From positions 1 to 62,097 of the forward strand of contig CAMEVC010000014.1 in the NCBI GenBank assembly GCA_945939115.1: a DNA stretch of 62,097 nucleotides. Reading direction: 5' to 3'. The notes beneath the pieces are model-generated. The model worked only from the letters and a program-made list of their open reading frames with translations. It did no database searches and was not told the origin of the DNA. Within the stretch, counting starts at the first letter, position 1. Every line of letters starts with the position of its first letter. Shown here piece by piece: positions 28,585-38,889 of the stretch. Source of the DNA: an uncultured Eubacterium sp. GTDB taxonomy: Bacteria > Bacillota > Clostridia > Lachnospirales > Lachnospiraceae. The position numbers and the translations under genes are program-made.

Positions 28585-29322
28585 ATGGTAAAAGCGTATA
28601 GATTTCAAAGATTAATGATAATAGCAGCATTCATTGTATGGGCTGGATTTGCTGCAAAAATTGTAGTTGGAGGAATTAAGGGAGAGACCAGCAATGTATC
28701 TGATACATTTTGTGAAAATGTGTACTATGACCTGAAAGCTGAGATTTCAGGGGTTGGAAAGCTGGGTTCCGGTAAGGACAGGCTTGGGGGCAGGAGCGCA
28801 GATAAAATGATGCTTGTTGCCATTGCAGATAAACTGGGAATAAGCAGATATGAGATACAGGAAGATGATGAGGGAATATATCTGTCACAGAACTCTGTCA
28901 ATGGAAGTGTGGACATATATGTAAGAGAAACAGAACAGGGTGATTATCTAAAGATTTCTGTCCAGCTTAATAAGGGATTTGAATGCGCAGAGTGTTACAG
29001 TGATATTATCAAGGAGTCTTTTGAAGATTACGGTGTGGATACATGTGTCACCGTCAGCATGAAAGGTTCTGCTATAGGAGATATGTCAGATAAGGACAGA
29101 GATAATCTGGCAGACAGAATGTTAAAGATGCTTGACGCTAAGACTGTAACATCAGGTAAAGTGCAGGATTCTTATATGGTATATGCCTATACCAAGGATG
29201 TGAAGGACAGCATAAGCCTTGGAAAAAAGAAGATAAATGTGAATATAACCATGAATTATGATGAGATCAGAAATATGACGGATATAACACTTTCAACTCC
29301 GGTATACAGCGGGGATTTCTAA
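28585..29322 (+). CDS. ywmB: YwmB-like exported protein
   Basis: 245 aa. N-terminal TM/signal anchor (about 10-30), then an extracytoplasmic alpha/beta domain. The spacing of ENVYYDLKAEISGVGKLGSG, the central VTVSMKG region and a C-terminal duplicated half recall YwmB, a TATA-binding-protein-like fold protein of unknown function found in spore-formers. In Bacillus ywmB also lies immediately downstream of atpC, which supports the call. Its SD is buried in the atp terminator. Confidence 0.7.
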   Translation: MVKAYRFQRLMIIAAFIVWAGFAAKIVVGGIKGETSNVSDTFCENVYYDLKAEISGVGKLGSGKDRLGGRSADKMMLVAIADKLGISRYEIQEDDEGIYLSQNSVNGSVDIYVRETEQGDYLKISVQLNKGFECAECYSDIIKESFEDYGVDTCVTVSMKGSAIGDMSDKDRDNLADRMLKMLDAKTVTSGKVQDSYMVYAYTKDVKDSISLGKKKINVNITMNYDEIRNMTDITLSTPVYSGDF

Positions 29323-29337
29323 TTGGGAAGTTGCCTA

Positions 29338-29366
29338 TTGAGGTTTTAATCTAAAGATATTAAAAT
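29338..29366 (+). promoter_or_regulatory. Candidate promoter of the methyltransferase gene
   Basis: -35 TTGAGG (29338-29343), 17-bp spacer, -10 TAAAAT (29361-29366). The TTTTAAT / ATTAAAA hairpin in the spacer may be incidental. Confidence 0.5.
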
Positions 29367-29404
29367 AGCAGTATATTTACAAAGAATAAGTACAGAGGGT
29401 TATT

Positions 29405-30548
29405 ATGGAACTAAGAGAACTTTTAGATAAATGTATCAATAAGAATCTGATTGACCTTACAATAAGCGGACAGAAGATTAAGAATGAGGATGAACCGGCA
29501 CGGGTTAAGGTGCGCCCTGTTATGATTAAGGAGGAGTTAAAGTATCAGGCCTCTGAGTATGTGGGAAAAAAGGTGCTCCATATCAATTATTCTGAAGATG
29601 GGCTAAAAAAAAGGATAACAGAGTATATGAACAGCTTCAGGCAGGCACAGTTTACAATGGTTGACGCCAGTGCCACTGTGCTTTCCTCAAAAAGCGGAAC
29701 ATTGACCTGTAAGTATAAGAAACTTGCACAGATAAAGAGCCAGAAAGAGCTTTCACACAACAGAACTAAGAAATATATTCTCAGGGAAGGTGAGAAGGTT
29801 GATTTTCTGGTAGACCTCGGTGTTATGACCAAAGATGGGATTATTGTAAAATCCAGGTATGATAAATTCAGGCAGATTAACAGGTTTCTTGAGTTCATAG
29901 AGGATATACTTCCCCAACTTGATAAGGAGAAGGAGCAGACAATTATTGATTTCGGATGTGGGAAGTCATATCTTACATTTGCAATGTATTATTATCTCAG
30001 GATAATGAAAGGTTATAATATCCGGATTATCGGACTAGACCTGAAAAAGGATGTTATATCTCACTGCAATGAGTTAAGAACACGATATGGATATGACAGG
30101 CTGGACTTTTATGAGGGAGATATTGCATCATATAAAGGTGTTGACTGTGTTGATATGGTGGTTACACTTCATGCCTGTGACACAGCAACTGATTATGCTC
30201 TTGCCAAGGCAGTGGGATGGGGTGCGAAAATCATTCTTTCTGTGCCATGCTGCCAGCATGAGGCTAACAGGACGATTGACAGCGATATTAAGTCCGATTA
30301 TGGACTATGGAATATTAAAGGAAAGATTCGCAGCAATATCAACAGATGCTATAAGAGCAAAGCTTCTTGAGGCAGAAGGATATCAGACTCAGATACTGGA
30401 GTTTATTGATATGGAACACACTCCCAAGAATCTTCTTATTAGAGCGGTTAAAACAGGAAATGCTGATAAGAAAGCACTTAGTGATGCTGCTAAGATGAGT
30501 AAGGAGCTTAATATCAACCTTACTCTGATGAAGCTTTTGGAGGATTAA
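29405..30548 (+). pseudogene. Class I SAM-dependent methyltransferase, frameshifted
   Basis: The reading frame from ATG 29405 encodes a methyltransferase with SAM motif TIIDFGCGKSYLTFAMYYYL (about residues 180-200) and DMVVTLHACDTATDYAL and SVPCCQHEAN, as in the Methyltransf_32 group. After NIK (30311-30319) the frame continues out of register and stops at 30370. The correct C-terminus (ERFAAISTDAIRAKLLEAEG to LLED) is in the +1 frame to 30548. Removing one base in TTAAAGGAAAG (30314-30324) restores about 380 aa. It is either a real inactivating indel, a recoding site, or a sequencing error. SD GAGGG upstream. Confidence 0.8.
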
Positions 30549-30549
30549 A

Positions 30550-33087
30550 TTGAGAAAAGTCAGAAATTTTAATGTATCAGAATCAAAATATTTTATACTG
30601 GGTATTATTTTCTGCGTTACAGTAGTAATAACATTTATATCTATGAAATTCGAGCAGATTATGCCATCAGCAACAACGATGTCAGATGCCAGCCTTCCGA
30701 CAGTTAATATGACTACAGAGGAGGGGGGACATTTTAATGTCCTTCACGGATATACACAGGAGATAGATTCAACGCTGTTTTACGGGAATATTACACCTAT
30801 GATGAAGGATAGGAAACTTCCGGTAGTAATCAATACATATGGTGAGGAAGTGAAGGAGATATCTTATAAGATACGCTCCCTTGGAGATAATTCTCTGGTT
30901 GAGAATACACAGGTGAATGACTATGAGGAATATGACGGTAGAATAAATGTTACTTTTAATATTAAGAATCTTATTGATACAGGTAAAGAGTATGCACTGG
31001 AGATAGTTCTTAAGACATCAAAGCATAACGATATACATTATTACACCAGAATTATGTACGGTGGAGAGTATGACCTGGACAAGAAAATTAATTTTGTACT
31101 GGATTTCAATGCGGCTACATTTACCCCGGAAAGACTTAAAGATATTGCCGGATACCTTGAGACTTCTAAGACAGCAGATAACACTAACTATGGAAAGGTA
31201 AATATCAACTGCTCTTTAAGTCAGGTGGGATGGGGCGATCTGGAACCATATATTGAGAGTGATATCGTGCCGGAAATTATATCTATAACAGATGATGTTG
31301 CCATAATCCATCTGAATTATTATATAGGCGCAGCCAATGATTATTCATCTAATGACCGGTATAGTGTGAGTGAATATTACAGAATCAGACAGACTAATAA
31401 CGGTTTTTATCTTCTTAATTTTGAGAGGGAAACGAATCAGATATTTGATGCAAAAAACGATCTTACTTCTTCATCCAAGATTAATCTGGGAATTAACGCA
31501 TCTACTGATGCAGTATGTCAATCTGATGCGAAGGGAGTTTATACGTACTTCATAAACCAGGGCTCACTCTGGTGCTTTAACAGCAGCTCTCATGTGTTTA
31601 CAAGAGTTTTCTCCTTTGAAGGAGAGGATACGGATTCAGTCAGGGAAGGATACAATGCGCACAGTATTAAAATAATGGATGTAGGAGATAACGGAGATTC
31701 TACATTTTTGGTTTCAGGATATATGAACAGGGGAGAACACGAAGGAAATGTTGGTGTTTCTTTATGCACATATTCCTATGCTGATAATGATGTAACGGAA
31801 AGGTTATTTATACCACTGGCGATTCCATATAACATTCTCACTGAAAATGTGGGAGGAGTTTCCTATGTTTCAGGCGACAAGTTCTACATTTTAATAGATG
31901 AGACTCTCTATTCTGTTGACCTTGTAAGTAAGGAGGTTATGACAGAGGTGTCGGGGCTTAAGGAAGACGCATATGCTGTATCCGATAACGGAGATGCCAT
32001 TGCATACAGCGTTTCAGGCGATATATACAATACTGATACTATAAGAGTGCTTAATATGGGCAATAACAGCGCTTATGAGATAAAGGCAGATGATGAAGAT
32101 ACCTTAAGACCTCTTGGATATATTGAGTCAGACTTCATATATGGAGTAGCCCATAAAACTGACATTGTTTCAAATGCAGACGGAAGCAGAACATATGCTA
32201 TGTACAAGATAGGAATTATCGATGCTGATTACAACCTTATCAAGGAATATGAGCAGCCTGATATATATGTTGCAAATGCAGAAGTTGAAGGTAAGAGAAT
32301 TACCTTGTCAAGAATTGTCAGAAGTGGTGACGGATATGTCTCAACTAGTATTGACCAGCTTATTAACAAGGATGAAAATGCAGAAGATAACAGTATACAG
32401 GTTGAGACAATAAGCACAGATGCAAGAAAGCAGGAACTTTATATTAACCTAATCACTAAAGTGTCTGACATATCAGTTTCTTACCGCACATCGGGAGAGA
32501 TAATATTTAAAGACAATACAAGACTTGAACTCGAGGATGATTTCCTGTGGGAAGGAAGATACTATGTGTATGGATACGGGGTATTTAAGGGAAGCAGAAC
32601 TCAGTTAGAGTCGGCAGTTTCACTGGCTTATGATACCTATGGAACAGTAGTTGACAGCGATTCCAAGCTTGTATGGAAAAGATATAGAAGTACACAGGCA
32701 TCTATAGATGGTGTTGTGCCGGTTATCAATGGAAATTCTCTTACAAATTCAATTCAGATGTTGTGTAATTATCTCGGAGGAGATGTTAATGCATTATCAC
32801 ATATGAACGGAGGTATGGACGCGGTTGATATTATAAGCAGCATTAATGGAGTTAATGGGATTAATCTGACAGGGATTACCTATGATAAGATATTAAGCTA
32901 TATCGGAGAGGGTAGCCCGGTTATTGCCAGAATAGGTGATAATCAATATATAGTTATAATTGCATATAATTCAAATGAGATTGCATATATTGATGGAGAA
33001 ACGGGAGTGCAGAAAACAATCACAATGAATGATGCAGGCAAAATGTTTTCAGAGGGCGGCAATGTGTATGTAACATATTATAAGTAA
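30550..33087 (+). CDS. Large membrane-anchored extracytoplasmic protein with C39-like C-terminal domain
   Basis: 845 aa, TTG start at 30550 with GGAGG eight nt upstream. One N-terminal TM (about 14-32). The middle region (about 60-690) is beta-rich with repeated Tyr/Asp-containing strands and WD/Kelch-like blocks (for example KINFVLDFNAATFTPERLKD, SDNGDAIAYSVSGDIYN), suggesting a propeller. The last 110 residues (VIARIGDNQYIVIIAYNSNE, YIDGETG) resemble a peptidase C39-like fold, but no catalytic Cys-His pair is evident. It lies before a class A PBP, so a cell-envelope role is likely. Function unknown. Confidence 0.55.
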   Translation: MRKVRNFNVSESKYFILGIIFCVTVVITFISMKFEQIMPSATTMSDASLPTVNMTTEEGGHFNVLHGYTQEIDSTLFYGNITPMMKDRKLPVVINTYGEEVKEISYKIRSLGDNSLVENTQVNDYEEYDGRINVTFNIKNLIDTGKEYALEIVLKTSKHNDIHYYTRIMYGGEYDLDKKINFVLDFNAATFTPERLKDIAGYLETSKTADNTNYGKVNINCSLSQVGWGDLEPYIESDIVPEIISITDDVAIIHLNYYIGAANDYSSNDRYSVSEYYRIRQTNNGFYLLNFERETNQIFDAKNDLTSSSKINLGINASTDAVCQSDAKGVYTYFINQGSLWCFNSSSHVFTRVFSFEGEDTDSVREGYNAHSIKIMDVGDNGDSTFLVSGYMNRGEHEGNVGVSLCTYSYADNDVTERLFIPLAIPYNILTENVGGVSYVSGDKFYILIDETLYSVDLVSKEVMTEVSGLKEDAYAVSDNGDAIAYSVSGDIYNTDTIRVLNMGNNSAYEIKADDEDTLRPLGYIESDFIYGVAHKTDIVSNADGSRTYAMYKIGIIDADYNLIKEYEQPDIYVANAEVEGKRITLSRIVRSGDGYVSTSIDQLINKDENAEDNSIQVETISTDARKQELYINLITKVSDISVSYRTSGEIIFKDNTRLELEDDFLWEGRYYVYGYGVFKGSRTQLESAVSLAYDTYGTVVDSDSKLVWKRYRSTQASIDGVVPVINGNSLTNSIQMLCNYLGGDVNALSHMNGGMDAVDIISSINGVNGINLTGITYDKILSYIGEGSPVIARIGDNQYIVIIAYNSNEIAYIDGETGVQKTITMNDAGKMFSEGGNVYVTYYK

Positions 33088-33112
33088 TATAGTTATATGG
33101 GATTGAGGAATA

Positions 33113-35329
33113 ATGGCAAAGAAGAAATTATCGAAAAAGAAAAGAAGACGCAGAATGATTAGAAGGCTTATTCTGTTAACAATTCTTTTGGCATTGGTAA
33201 CAGTATTAGCTGTTCTGTCACCTAAGATAATCAAAGTAATTAAACTCGCACAGGATGCAAAGCAAATTGTGGCGGCAAGTACTGTGGACACGTTCAGGGA
33301 GGCAGGAACCACTGTTATATACGATGCAGAGGGTAATGAGTTGTGTACCATGAGAGAATCTAAGGATATGTACTATGTTGATATCTCGCAGATTCCAGAG
33401 GGGCTGCAGGACGCATTTGTTGTAATGGAAGACAAGGATTTCTATAAGCACAAAGGTATTGACTTCAAGGCAATTATCAGGGCAATTATTGCTAATACTG
33501 AAAATGACGAGATTGTTCAGGGAGCCAGCACAATAACACAGCAGCTTGCCAAGAATATATTCCTTAGTCAGGAAGTTACATGGGAGCGAAAGGTTAAGGA
33601 GATATTTGTCGCCAGGGAACTTGAAAAGAAATATTCCAAGAAGCAGATACTGGAATTCTATCTTAATAATATTTATTTCGCTAACGGATATTATGGAGTG
33701 GGAGCAGCAGCAAAGGGGTATTTCAGTAAGGAGGCTGGAGAGCTTTCCTTATCAGAACAGGCTTTTATCGCGGCTATACCTAATAATCCCTCAAGATATA
33801 ATCCACTTACTAATTTCGATAAAACAAAAGAAAGACGCGATAATATACTTACCAGACTTTATAATGATGATTATATTAATTCGATGAATTATTATACTGC
33901 CGTGGATTCTGAAGTGGTGCTGTCCCAACAGCCGGTTGCATCTAAGAATAATTCTGTTGAAACCTATGCCAGACATTGTGCTACAGAAGGAATGATGCAG
34001 GCAAACGGATTTGTGTTCAGAACTAATTTCATAAGTGATTATGATTATGAGGAGTATCGCAGGCTGTACGAGGAGAGCTACACAGTGTTCCAGCAGAAAC
34101 TGTTATCCGGAGGTTACATGGTATACACGAGCATTGACATGGGACTTCAGGAAAAGCTTCAGTCAGCAGTAGATGATAATCTTAAGAATTATACATCACA
34201 GAAGGATGGAGTTTACGAGATGCAGTCATCTGCAACCTGTATCGATAATACCACGGGAAATGTGGTGGCAATAGTAGGGTCACGAAGCCAGGAGCTGGAA
34301 GGGTATACATTAAACAGGGCGTACCAGAGTTACAGACAACCCGGAAGTTCAATTAAACCTCTTATCGATTATCTCCCATACCTTGAAAAAGGCAATAATC
34401 CTGATACGATTGTAACAGATGAATATATTCAGGATGGTCCGAAGAATGCAGATGGAACTTATATGGGGGATATTACTTTAAGGACAGCGGTCAGCCTTTC
34501 ACGAAACACTGTTGCATGGAATATCCTGAAAGAGATAGGCACAAGAGTCGGAAGCTCATATCTTATCAATCAGGGATTTCATAAAGTATGGATGGATAAA
34601 GAATACAATGCAATATCTATAGGAGGTTTTACTTACGGAGTCTCTACTGAAGAGATGGCGGGAGCTTATGCTACTATAGCTAATGATGGAGATTACAGAA
34701 GAGCAACCTGCGTTGTCAGTATTATAGACCGCAATGGCAAAACTGTATTAGATACATCAAACAGGTCAGAAAAAATATATGATACTGAGGCCTGCAGAAT
34801 GATGACTGATATGTTAAAGTCTGTTGTGACAGATGGAACAGGAAGAGGAGCTGTGCCGGACAATGTGATTGTGGCAGGAAAAACAGGAACGACAAACTCT
34901 AACTATGATTCATGGTTTTGCGGGTACAGTGCGTATTATACTGTTGCAGTATGGCAGGGATATGATTACCCGGCATCAATTCCACAGAACTGTACTATAG
35001 GAATATTCAGACAATTTATGGAACAGGCCCATAAGGGGCTTGTAAAGAAGGATTTTCCAAAGTACAGAAGTAAAGGCGGCCAGCAACAGTCAACAGGTGA
35101 GACCGAGACGGAGACCGAGACACATTCAGTCTCAGAGACAGAATCAGCTTCAGAGAGCAGCAAAAACGATGAAAGCACAAGTCAAAGGGAGACAGGAGTA
35201 ATAATAGATAATGATGAAATAATAACTAAACCGTCAACCACAGAAGAAAGTCGAAGTACTACTTCTGACGGAATCATTGTTGATCCGGATAAACCCGCTG
35301 AAACAAAAACGAATAGTACAGATTTATAG
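33113..35329 (+). CDS. Class A penicillin-binding protein (PBP1a-like)
   Basis: 738 aa. One TM (about 14-38). Glycosyltransferase GT51 domain: catalytic Glu in VVMEDKDFYKHKG, then QGASTITQQLAKN and ERKVKEIFVARELEKKYSK. Transpeptidase domain: SxxK in QPGSSIKPL, SxN in SLSRNT, KTGT in AGKTGTTNS. It polymerises and cross-links peptidoglycan. The last about 70 residues form a low-complexity Thr/Glu/Ser tail (TETETETHSVSETESASES), probably wall-exposed. A strong terminator follows. Confidence 0.95.
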   Translation: MAKKKLSKKKRRRRMIRRLILLTILLALVTVLAVLSPKIIKVIKLAQDAKQIVAASTVDTFREAGTTVIYDAEGNELCTMRESKDMYYVDISQIPEGLQDAFVVMEDKDFYKHKGIDFKAIIRAIIANTENDEIVQGASTITQQLAKNIFLSQEVTWERKVKEIFVARELEKKYSKKQILEFYLNNIYFANGYYGVGAAAKGYFSKEAGELSLSEQAFIAAIPNNPSRYNPLTNFDKTKERRDNILTRLYNDDYINSMNYYTAVDSEVVLSQQPVASKNNSVETYARHCATEGMMQANGFVFRTNFISDYDYEEYRRLYEESYTVFQQKLLSGGYMVYTSIDMGLQEKLQSAVDDNLKNYTSQKDGVYEMQSSATCIDNTTGNVVAIVGSRSQELEGYTLNRAYQSYRQPGSSIKPLIDYLPYLEKGNNPDTIVTDEYIQDGPKNADGTYMGDITLRTAVSLSRNTVAWNILKEIGTRVGSSYLINQGFHKVWMDKEYNAISIGGFTYGVSTEEMAGAYATIANDGDYRRATCVVSIIDRNGKTVLDTSNRSEKIYDTEACRMMTDMLKSVVTDGTGRGAVPDNVIVAGKTGTTNSNYDSWFCGYSAYYTVAVWQGYDYPASIPQNCTIGIFRQFMEQAHKGLVKKDFPKYRSKGGQQQSTGETETETETHSVSETESASESSKNDESTSQRETGVIIDNDEIITKPSTTEESRSTTSDGIIVDPDKPAETKTNSTDL

Positions 35330-35332
35330 AAT

Positions 35333-35392
35333 ATCCCCGGAAGAATCGATGTTCATTTTGACATTTTCATCTCTTCCGGGGATGCTTTTTTT
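35333..35392. terminator. Convergent terminator between PBP and prs
   Basis: 12-bp perfect stem ATCCCCGGAAGA / TCTTCCGGGGAT, followed by GC and TTTTTTT on the plus strand; the prs stop codon lies at its right edge. Confidence 0.9.
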
Positions 35393-36575
35393 ACTTACCG
35401 TAGTGAATTTCGTTATATTCTTTAACTCTCTGCTGGATTCTTTCAACAGGGCTTAAGAGGTTGCTGATCGAAGAATCGTGGTTAAGTGTATCAATAAGGA
35501 GAGCCATATACTTACTCATATCAACATTGATATACCAAGGCTTTGAAAGAAGCTCCTCCGGCTGATATACAAGGTTAGTTGTAAGAATTCTGTCGATAAT
35601 GCCGTTCTCATAAGCTTCGTCGAATTTCTTGAATCCGTTAGTGAACAGACCAAATGTTGTTGCACAGAATACTCTGTTAGCGCCGCGCTTCTTAAGCTCA
35701 GAAGCAACATCTATCATACTTTCACCAGAAGAAATCATATCATCAATTATGATAACATCCTTACCTTCAACATTGGTGCCAAGGAATTCATGGGCAACGA
35801 TAGGATTACGGCCATTAACAATCTTAGTGTAATCTCTTCTCTTATAGAACATACCCATATCAAGCCCAAGTACGTTCGCAAAGTATACAGCACGTCCCAT
35901 ACCGCCTTCATCCGGGCTGATGACCATCATATGCTCGCTGTCAATGTGGAGATCATCTACATTAAGAAGAAGATATTTAATGAACTGATATGTGCATGAT
36001 ACAGACTCAAATCCCTTGAGTGGAATAGCATTGTGAACTCTTGGATCATGAGCATCAAAAGTGATGATGTTCTCAACACCCATATCTGTAAGTTCCTGAA
36101 GCATAAGTGCACAGTCAAGAGACTCTCTTCCGGTTCTCTTATGCTGTCTTGATTCATAGAGGAAAGGCATGATAACATTAATTCTTCTTGCCTTTCCGGC
36201 AGCAGCAGCAATAACTCTCTTTAGATCAGCATAATGATCATCAGGAGACATGTGATTCTTGAAGCCGCAAACAGTATACTCAAGGCTGTAATTGCAGACA
36301 TCAACCATAATATATAAGTCATGACCACGAACAGAATCTACAAGAACACCTTTTCCCTCACCAGATCCGAATCTAGGAGTTTTGGCGTTGACAATATAAC
36401 TGTCTCTTTTATATCCGGCAAAATTAAGAGTAGAAGTATTCTCGTTCTGACGCTGCTCTCTCCATTTTACAAGATAATTGTCAACCTTATTTCCCATCTT
36501 GGTACAACTTGATAATGGGATGATACCCAGTGTTCCATAAGGAATAGTTTCAGTGTGTCGCTCATCACGTGGCAT
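35391..36575 (-). CDS. prs: Ribose-phosphate pyrophosphokinase (long clostridial type)
   Basis: 394 aa from ATG 36575 (SD GGAGG); the upstream open frame to 36662 lacks an SD and encodes an unusual hydrophobic leader. Motifs: MVISPDEGGMGRAVYFA, and PRPP-binding loop VIIIDDMISSGESMIDVA, typical of PRPP synthase. About 70 residues longer than Bacillus Prs (317 aa), in line with a Clostridia subgroup. It makes PRPP from ribose-5-P and ATP for nucleotides, His and Trp. Confidence 0.93.
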   Translation of the reverse strand: MPRDERHTETIPYGTLGIIPLSSCTKMGNKVDNYLVKWREQRQNENTSTLNFAGYKRDSYIVNAKTPRFGSGEGKGVLVDSVRGHDLYIMVDVCNYSLEYTVCGFKNHMSPDDHYADLKRVIAAAAGKARRINVIMPFLYESRQHKRTGRESLDCALMLQELTDMGVENIITFDAHDPRVHNAIPLKGFESVSCTYQFIKYLLLNVDDLHIDSEHMMVISPDEGGMGRAVYFANVLGLDMGMFYKRRDYTKIVNGRNPIVAHEFLGTNVEGKDVIIIDDMISSGESMIDVASELKKRGANRVFCATTFGLFTNGFKKFDEAYENGIIDRILTTNLVYQPEELLSKPWYINVDMSKYMALLIDTLNHDSSISNLLSPVERIQQRVKEYNEIHYGK

Positions 36576-36673
36576 AATAAATAATCCTCCATTAGTATAA
36601 TAATAAAAAATCCATATAAAAATATAATCATTGATTATAAATAAGTCAATGATATATTTCACATAAATAATAG

Positions 36674-37675
36674 TTAAGCTTTCTTAACAGGGGAAAGCTT
36701 CTTCATACATCTAATATCATCCCCAAAAATTCTCAGAATAGAATAAGCACTTACAATTCTTGAAAAAACTCTCTGAGAATATCGGGTTTCGATGTCAGGC
36801 ATACTCAGATTAGAAGAGATAATAACACTTTTTCTCCTCAACAGCCGCTCATTGATAACCGTAAACAGATTAGAAAAGCTATAGTCAGAAGTCCTCTCTG
36901 TTCCAAGGTCATCTATAATAAGAAGGTCGCACTCAATAAAAAATGAAGTGTCAAACTTAGAACTTCCAAAACTCTTATACTCATCACTCTTAAAGGAGTC
37001 AAAAAATTCTCCTGCAGTCAGATATATTATGCTGTGGCATGATTCCATCAGCGCTTTGGCAATGCAGTTGGAGAGGAAAGTTTTGCCTACACCTGTCTGT
37101 CCGATAAACAGAAGATTAGAAAAACTGGAGTCAAAATTGTCAACGAATTCATGACATACATTAAGTACCTTCTGCATATTATTATATGGTGTGAGTCCTG
37201 TGGCTGGGTCAACATCCGTATTGTTATACCAGTCAAAAGAGAATGTATCAAAATTCTCGTTATCGGTTATATTCTTGAGATTAGAATCCTTATATATCAG
37301 GTCAATTGCCTTTTTCTTAAAACATATGCATCTGTGTCCGTCAACATACCCGGAATCTTTGCAGTATGGACAGGTATATATATCATCAAGATAATCCGCA
37401 GGCTTACCAACTGAAGCCAGGGCAGCCGCTTTTCTGTTGTTAAGTGACTTAAGGTTGGATGAAAGTTCATCAGTATTCGTGGCAGATGAATCTGATTCTA
37501 TGCGTGCTCTGGCAGTTTTCATGGACAGGTCTATAATTGCCAAATCAATATCTGCAATATCGGGACATATAGCAGTGACTTCATTGTATCGTTCATTCTG
37601 TAGATGCCTGTTAGCAGCTCTGATATCGTCATATTGTCTCATGATAGAAGCGTATTGAGTGTTGGTCAATGACAT
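36674..37675 (-). CDS. DnaC/DnaI-like helicase loader (AAA+)
   Basis: 333 aa. An N-terminal Zn module: CPYCKDSGYVDGHRCICF (about residues 118-135). AAA+ domain: Walker A FIGQTGVGKTFLSNCIAK, Walker B CDLLIIDDLGTERTSDYS, sensor I VIISSNLS, arginine finger near YSQRVFSRI. This order matches DnaI/DnaC loaders that place DnaB helicase on DNA. It is encoded right after a DnaD protein, the normal primosome pairing in Firmicutes. SD AGGAG upstream of ATG 37675. Confidence 0.92.
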   Translation of the reverse strand: MSLTNTQYASIMRQYDDIRAANRHLQNERYNEVTAICPDIADIDLAIIDLSMKTARARIESDSSATNTDELSSNLKSLNNRKAAALASVGKPADYLDDIYTCPYCKDSGYVDGHRCICFKKKAIDLIYKDSNLKNITDNENFDTFSFDWYNNTDVDPATGLTPYNNMQKVLNVCHEFVDNFDSSFSNLLFIGQTGVGKTFLSNCIAKALMESCHSIIYLTAGEFFDSFKSDEYKSFGSSKFDTSFFIECDLLIIDDLGTERTSDYSFSNLFTVINERLLRRKSVIISSNLSMPDIETRYSQRVFSRIVSAYSILRIFGDDIRCMKKLSPVKKA

Positions 37676-37691
37676 GGCAGTCTCCTTAAAA

Positions 37692-38858
37692 CTAATTATT
37701 GTTACTCAGTAAAGAGTTATACCAGTCGTCTGGCTTCTTAGGACGTTGCTGGTAATTGTTGAAGCGGTTGGCACTCTGTTTGATAACCGTACCGCTCTTG
37801 GAATTCTTAGAAGATTTACCGGCTTCAAATTCCGCGTCAGCTTTCCTGACATCGTCAGAATTTCTTATATTAGCTGAGTTCCACTTGGTTAGAATTGAAT
37901 CAGCGTATTCAAAACTTGGCTGGTGTGTTGCTTTCATAGTTCTGTTGCAGGCTTCAATAATCATATCTGTGTCAAAACAGAAAACATCAGTCCACTTGGA
38001 TATAAGTTGTTTCTCTGTCTGTCCCGGTTCTCTGTTACTAAGGCCAAATGCACGCATTACACCGTACACAGTCTCGTTATGGTTAGATACTTCATCCTTG
38101 GCTGCCTCAACAGTATTAATACCTTCTTCAGCCCACGAAAGAGCAATCTTCTCGATATATCTGATAGAAGTCTTACCCTTGGAAACACAGTACTCAATGA
38201 GATATTCAATAAGGTCTGCAGGGAAATGAAGAGTATCATAAAAATAAACTATCGCATTAGTCTCTGCCGCAGATAAAGTCTTTCCAAGATAGGTCTGTAC
38301 AACGAAAAGAAGCATAGAGAAATCATCATTAGATGAGAGCTCGTTAAGCTTATCCGGAGAAGCAGATATCTTAGATGGTTCAGTGTTGTGTGAAGTACCT
38401 GCAGCATGCCTGTCCATTGAAAGAACATTGGAAGGTCTGCCGGAATTGGATGTATATCCGGCAACATCCCGCTGAGAGGAATAATTATCCTCAACCTCAG
38501 TAAACACATTGTCACGATGTCCGGTATCATCTGTGTTATCAGGACATGGTTCGTTGCCAGGCTTAAGTTCCTTAAAAGTGATACCGCACAATTCCTTGTT
38601 ATCATCATAGGAAAGAACTACAAGACCCAACTTGTCCCAGTATCTTAAGGCACGCATAACATCGTTCTCTGTCTGGTTAAAAGTATCAGCAAGAGAAGAA
38701 ATGCTTAAGTTATCCTTTCTTCGAGCGAGAAGATGTAACAGATAAAGATAGACTTTAACAAAATCTCCATTAGCAGAAGGAACATACTGGTCTATAAAAA
38801 TATCAGAAACTGCAGTATAACCAGAGGCAGTCTCTGAAAATAAATTCAGATTATTCAT
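37692..38858 (-). CDS. dnaD: DnaD-domain primosome protein
   Basis: 388 aa. N-terminal winged helix (about 25-105, LLHLLARRKDNLSISSLADT, RALRYWDKLGLVVL), a Ser/Asn-rich linker, and the DnaD DnaB-like domain (about 205-275: YLGKTLSAAETNAIVYFYDT, IEKIALSWAEEGI). A disordered, Ser/Lys/Gln-rich C-terminus follows. Acts with DnaA and the DnaC/DnaI loader during replication initiation and restart. SD GGGGGA. Its promoter (38890-38917) is preceded by DnaA boxes. Confidence 0.88.
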   Translation of the reverse strand: MNNLNLFSETASGYTAVSDIFIDQYVPSANGDFVKVYLYLLHLLARRKDNLSISSLADTFNQTENDVMRALRYWDKLGLVVLSYDDNKELCGITFKELKPGNEPCPDNTDDTGHRDNVFTEVEDNYSSQRDVAGYTSNSGRPSNVLSMDRHAAGTSHNTEPSKISASPDKLNELSSNDDFSMLLFVVQTYLGKTLSAAETNAIVYFYDTLHFPADLIEYLIEYCVSKGKTSIRYIEKIALSWAEEGINTVEAAKDEVSNHNETVYGVMRAFGLSNREPGQTEKQLISKWTDVFCFDTDMIIEACNRTMKATHQPSFEYADSILTKWNSANIRNSDDVRKADAEFEAGKSSKNSKSGTVIKQSANRFNNYQQRPKKPDDWYNSLLSNNN

Positions 38859-38889
38859 GGTATAAATCCCCCAACAAAGTTATGAGCAG

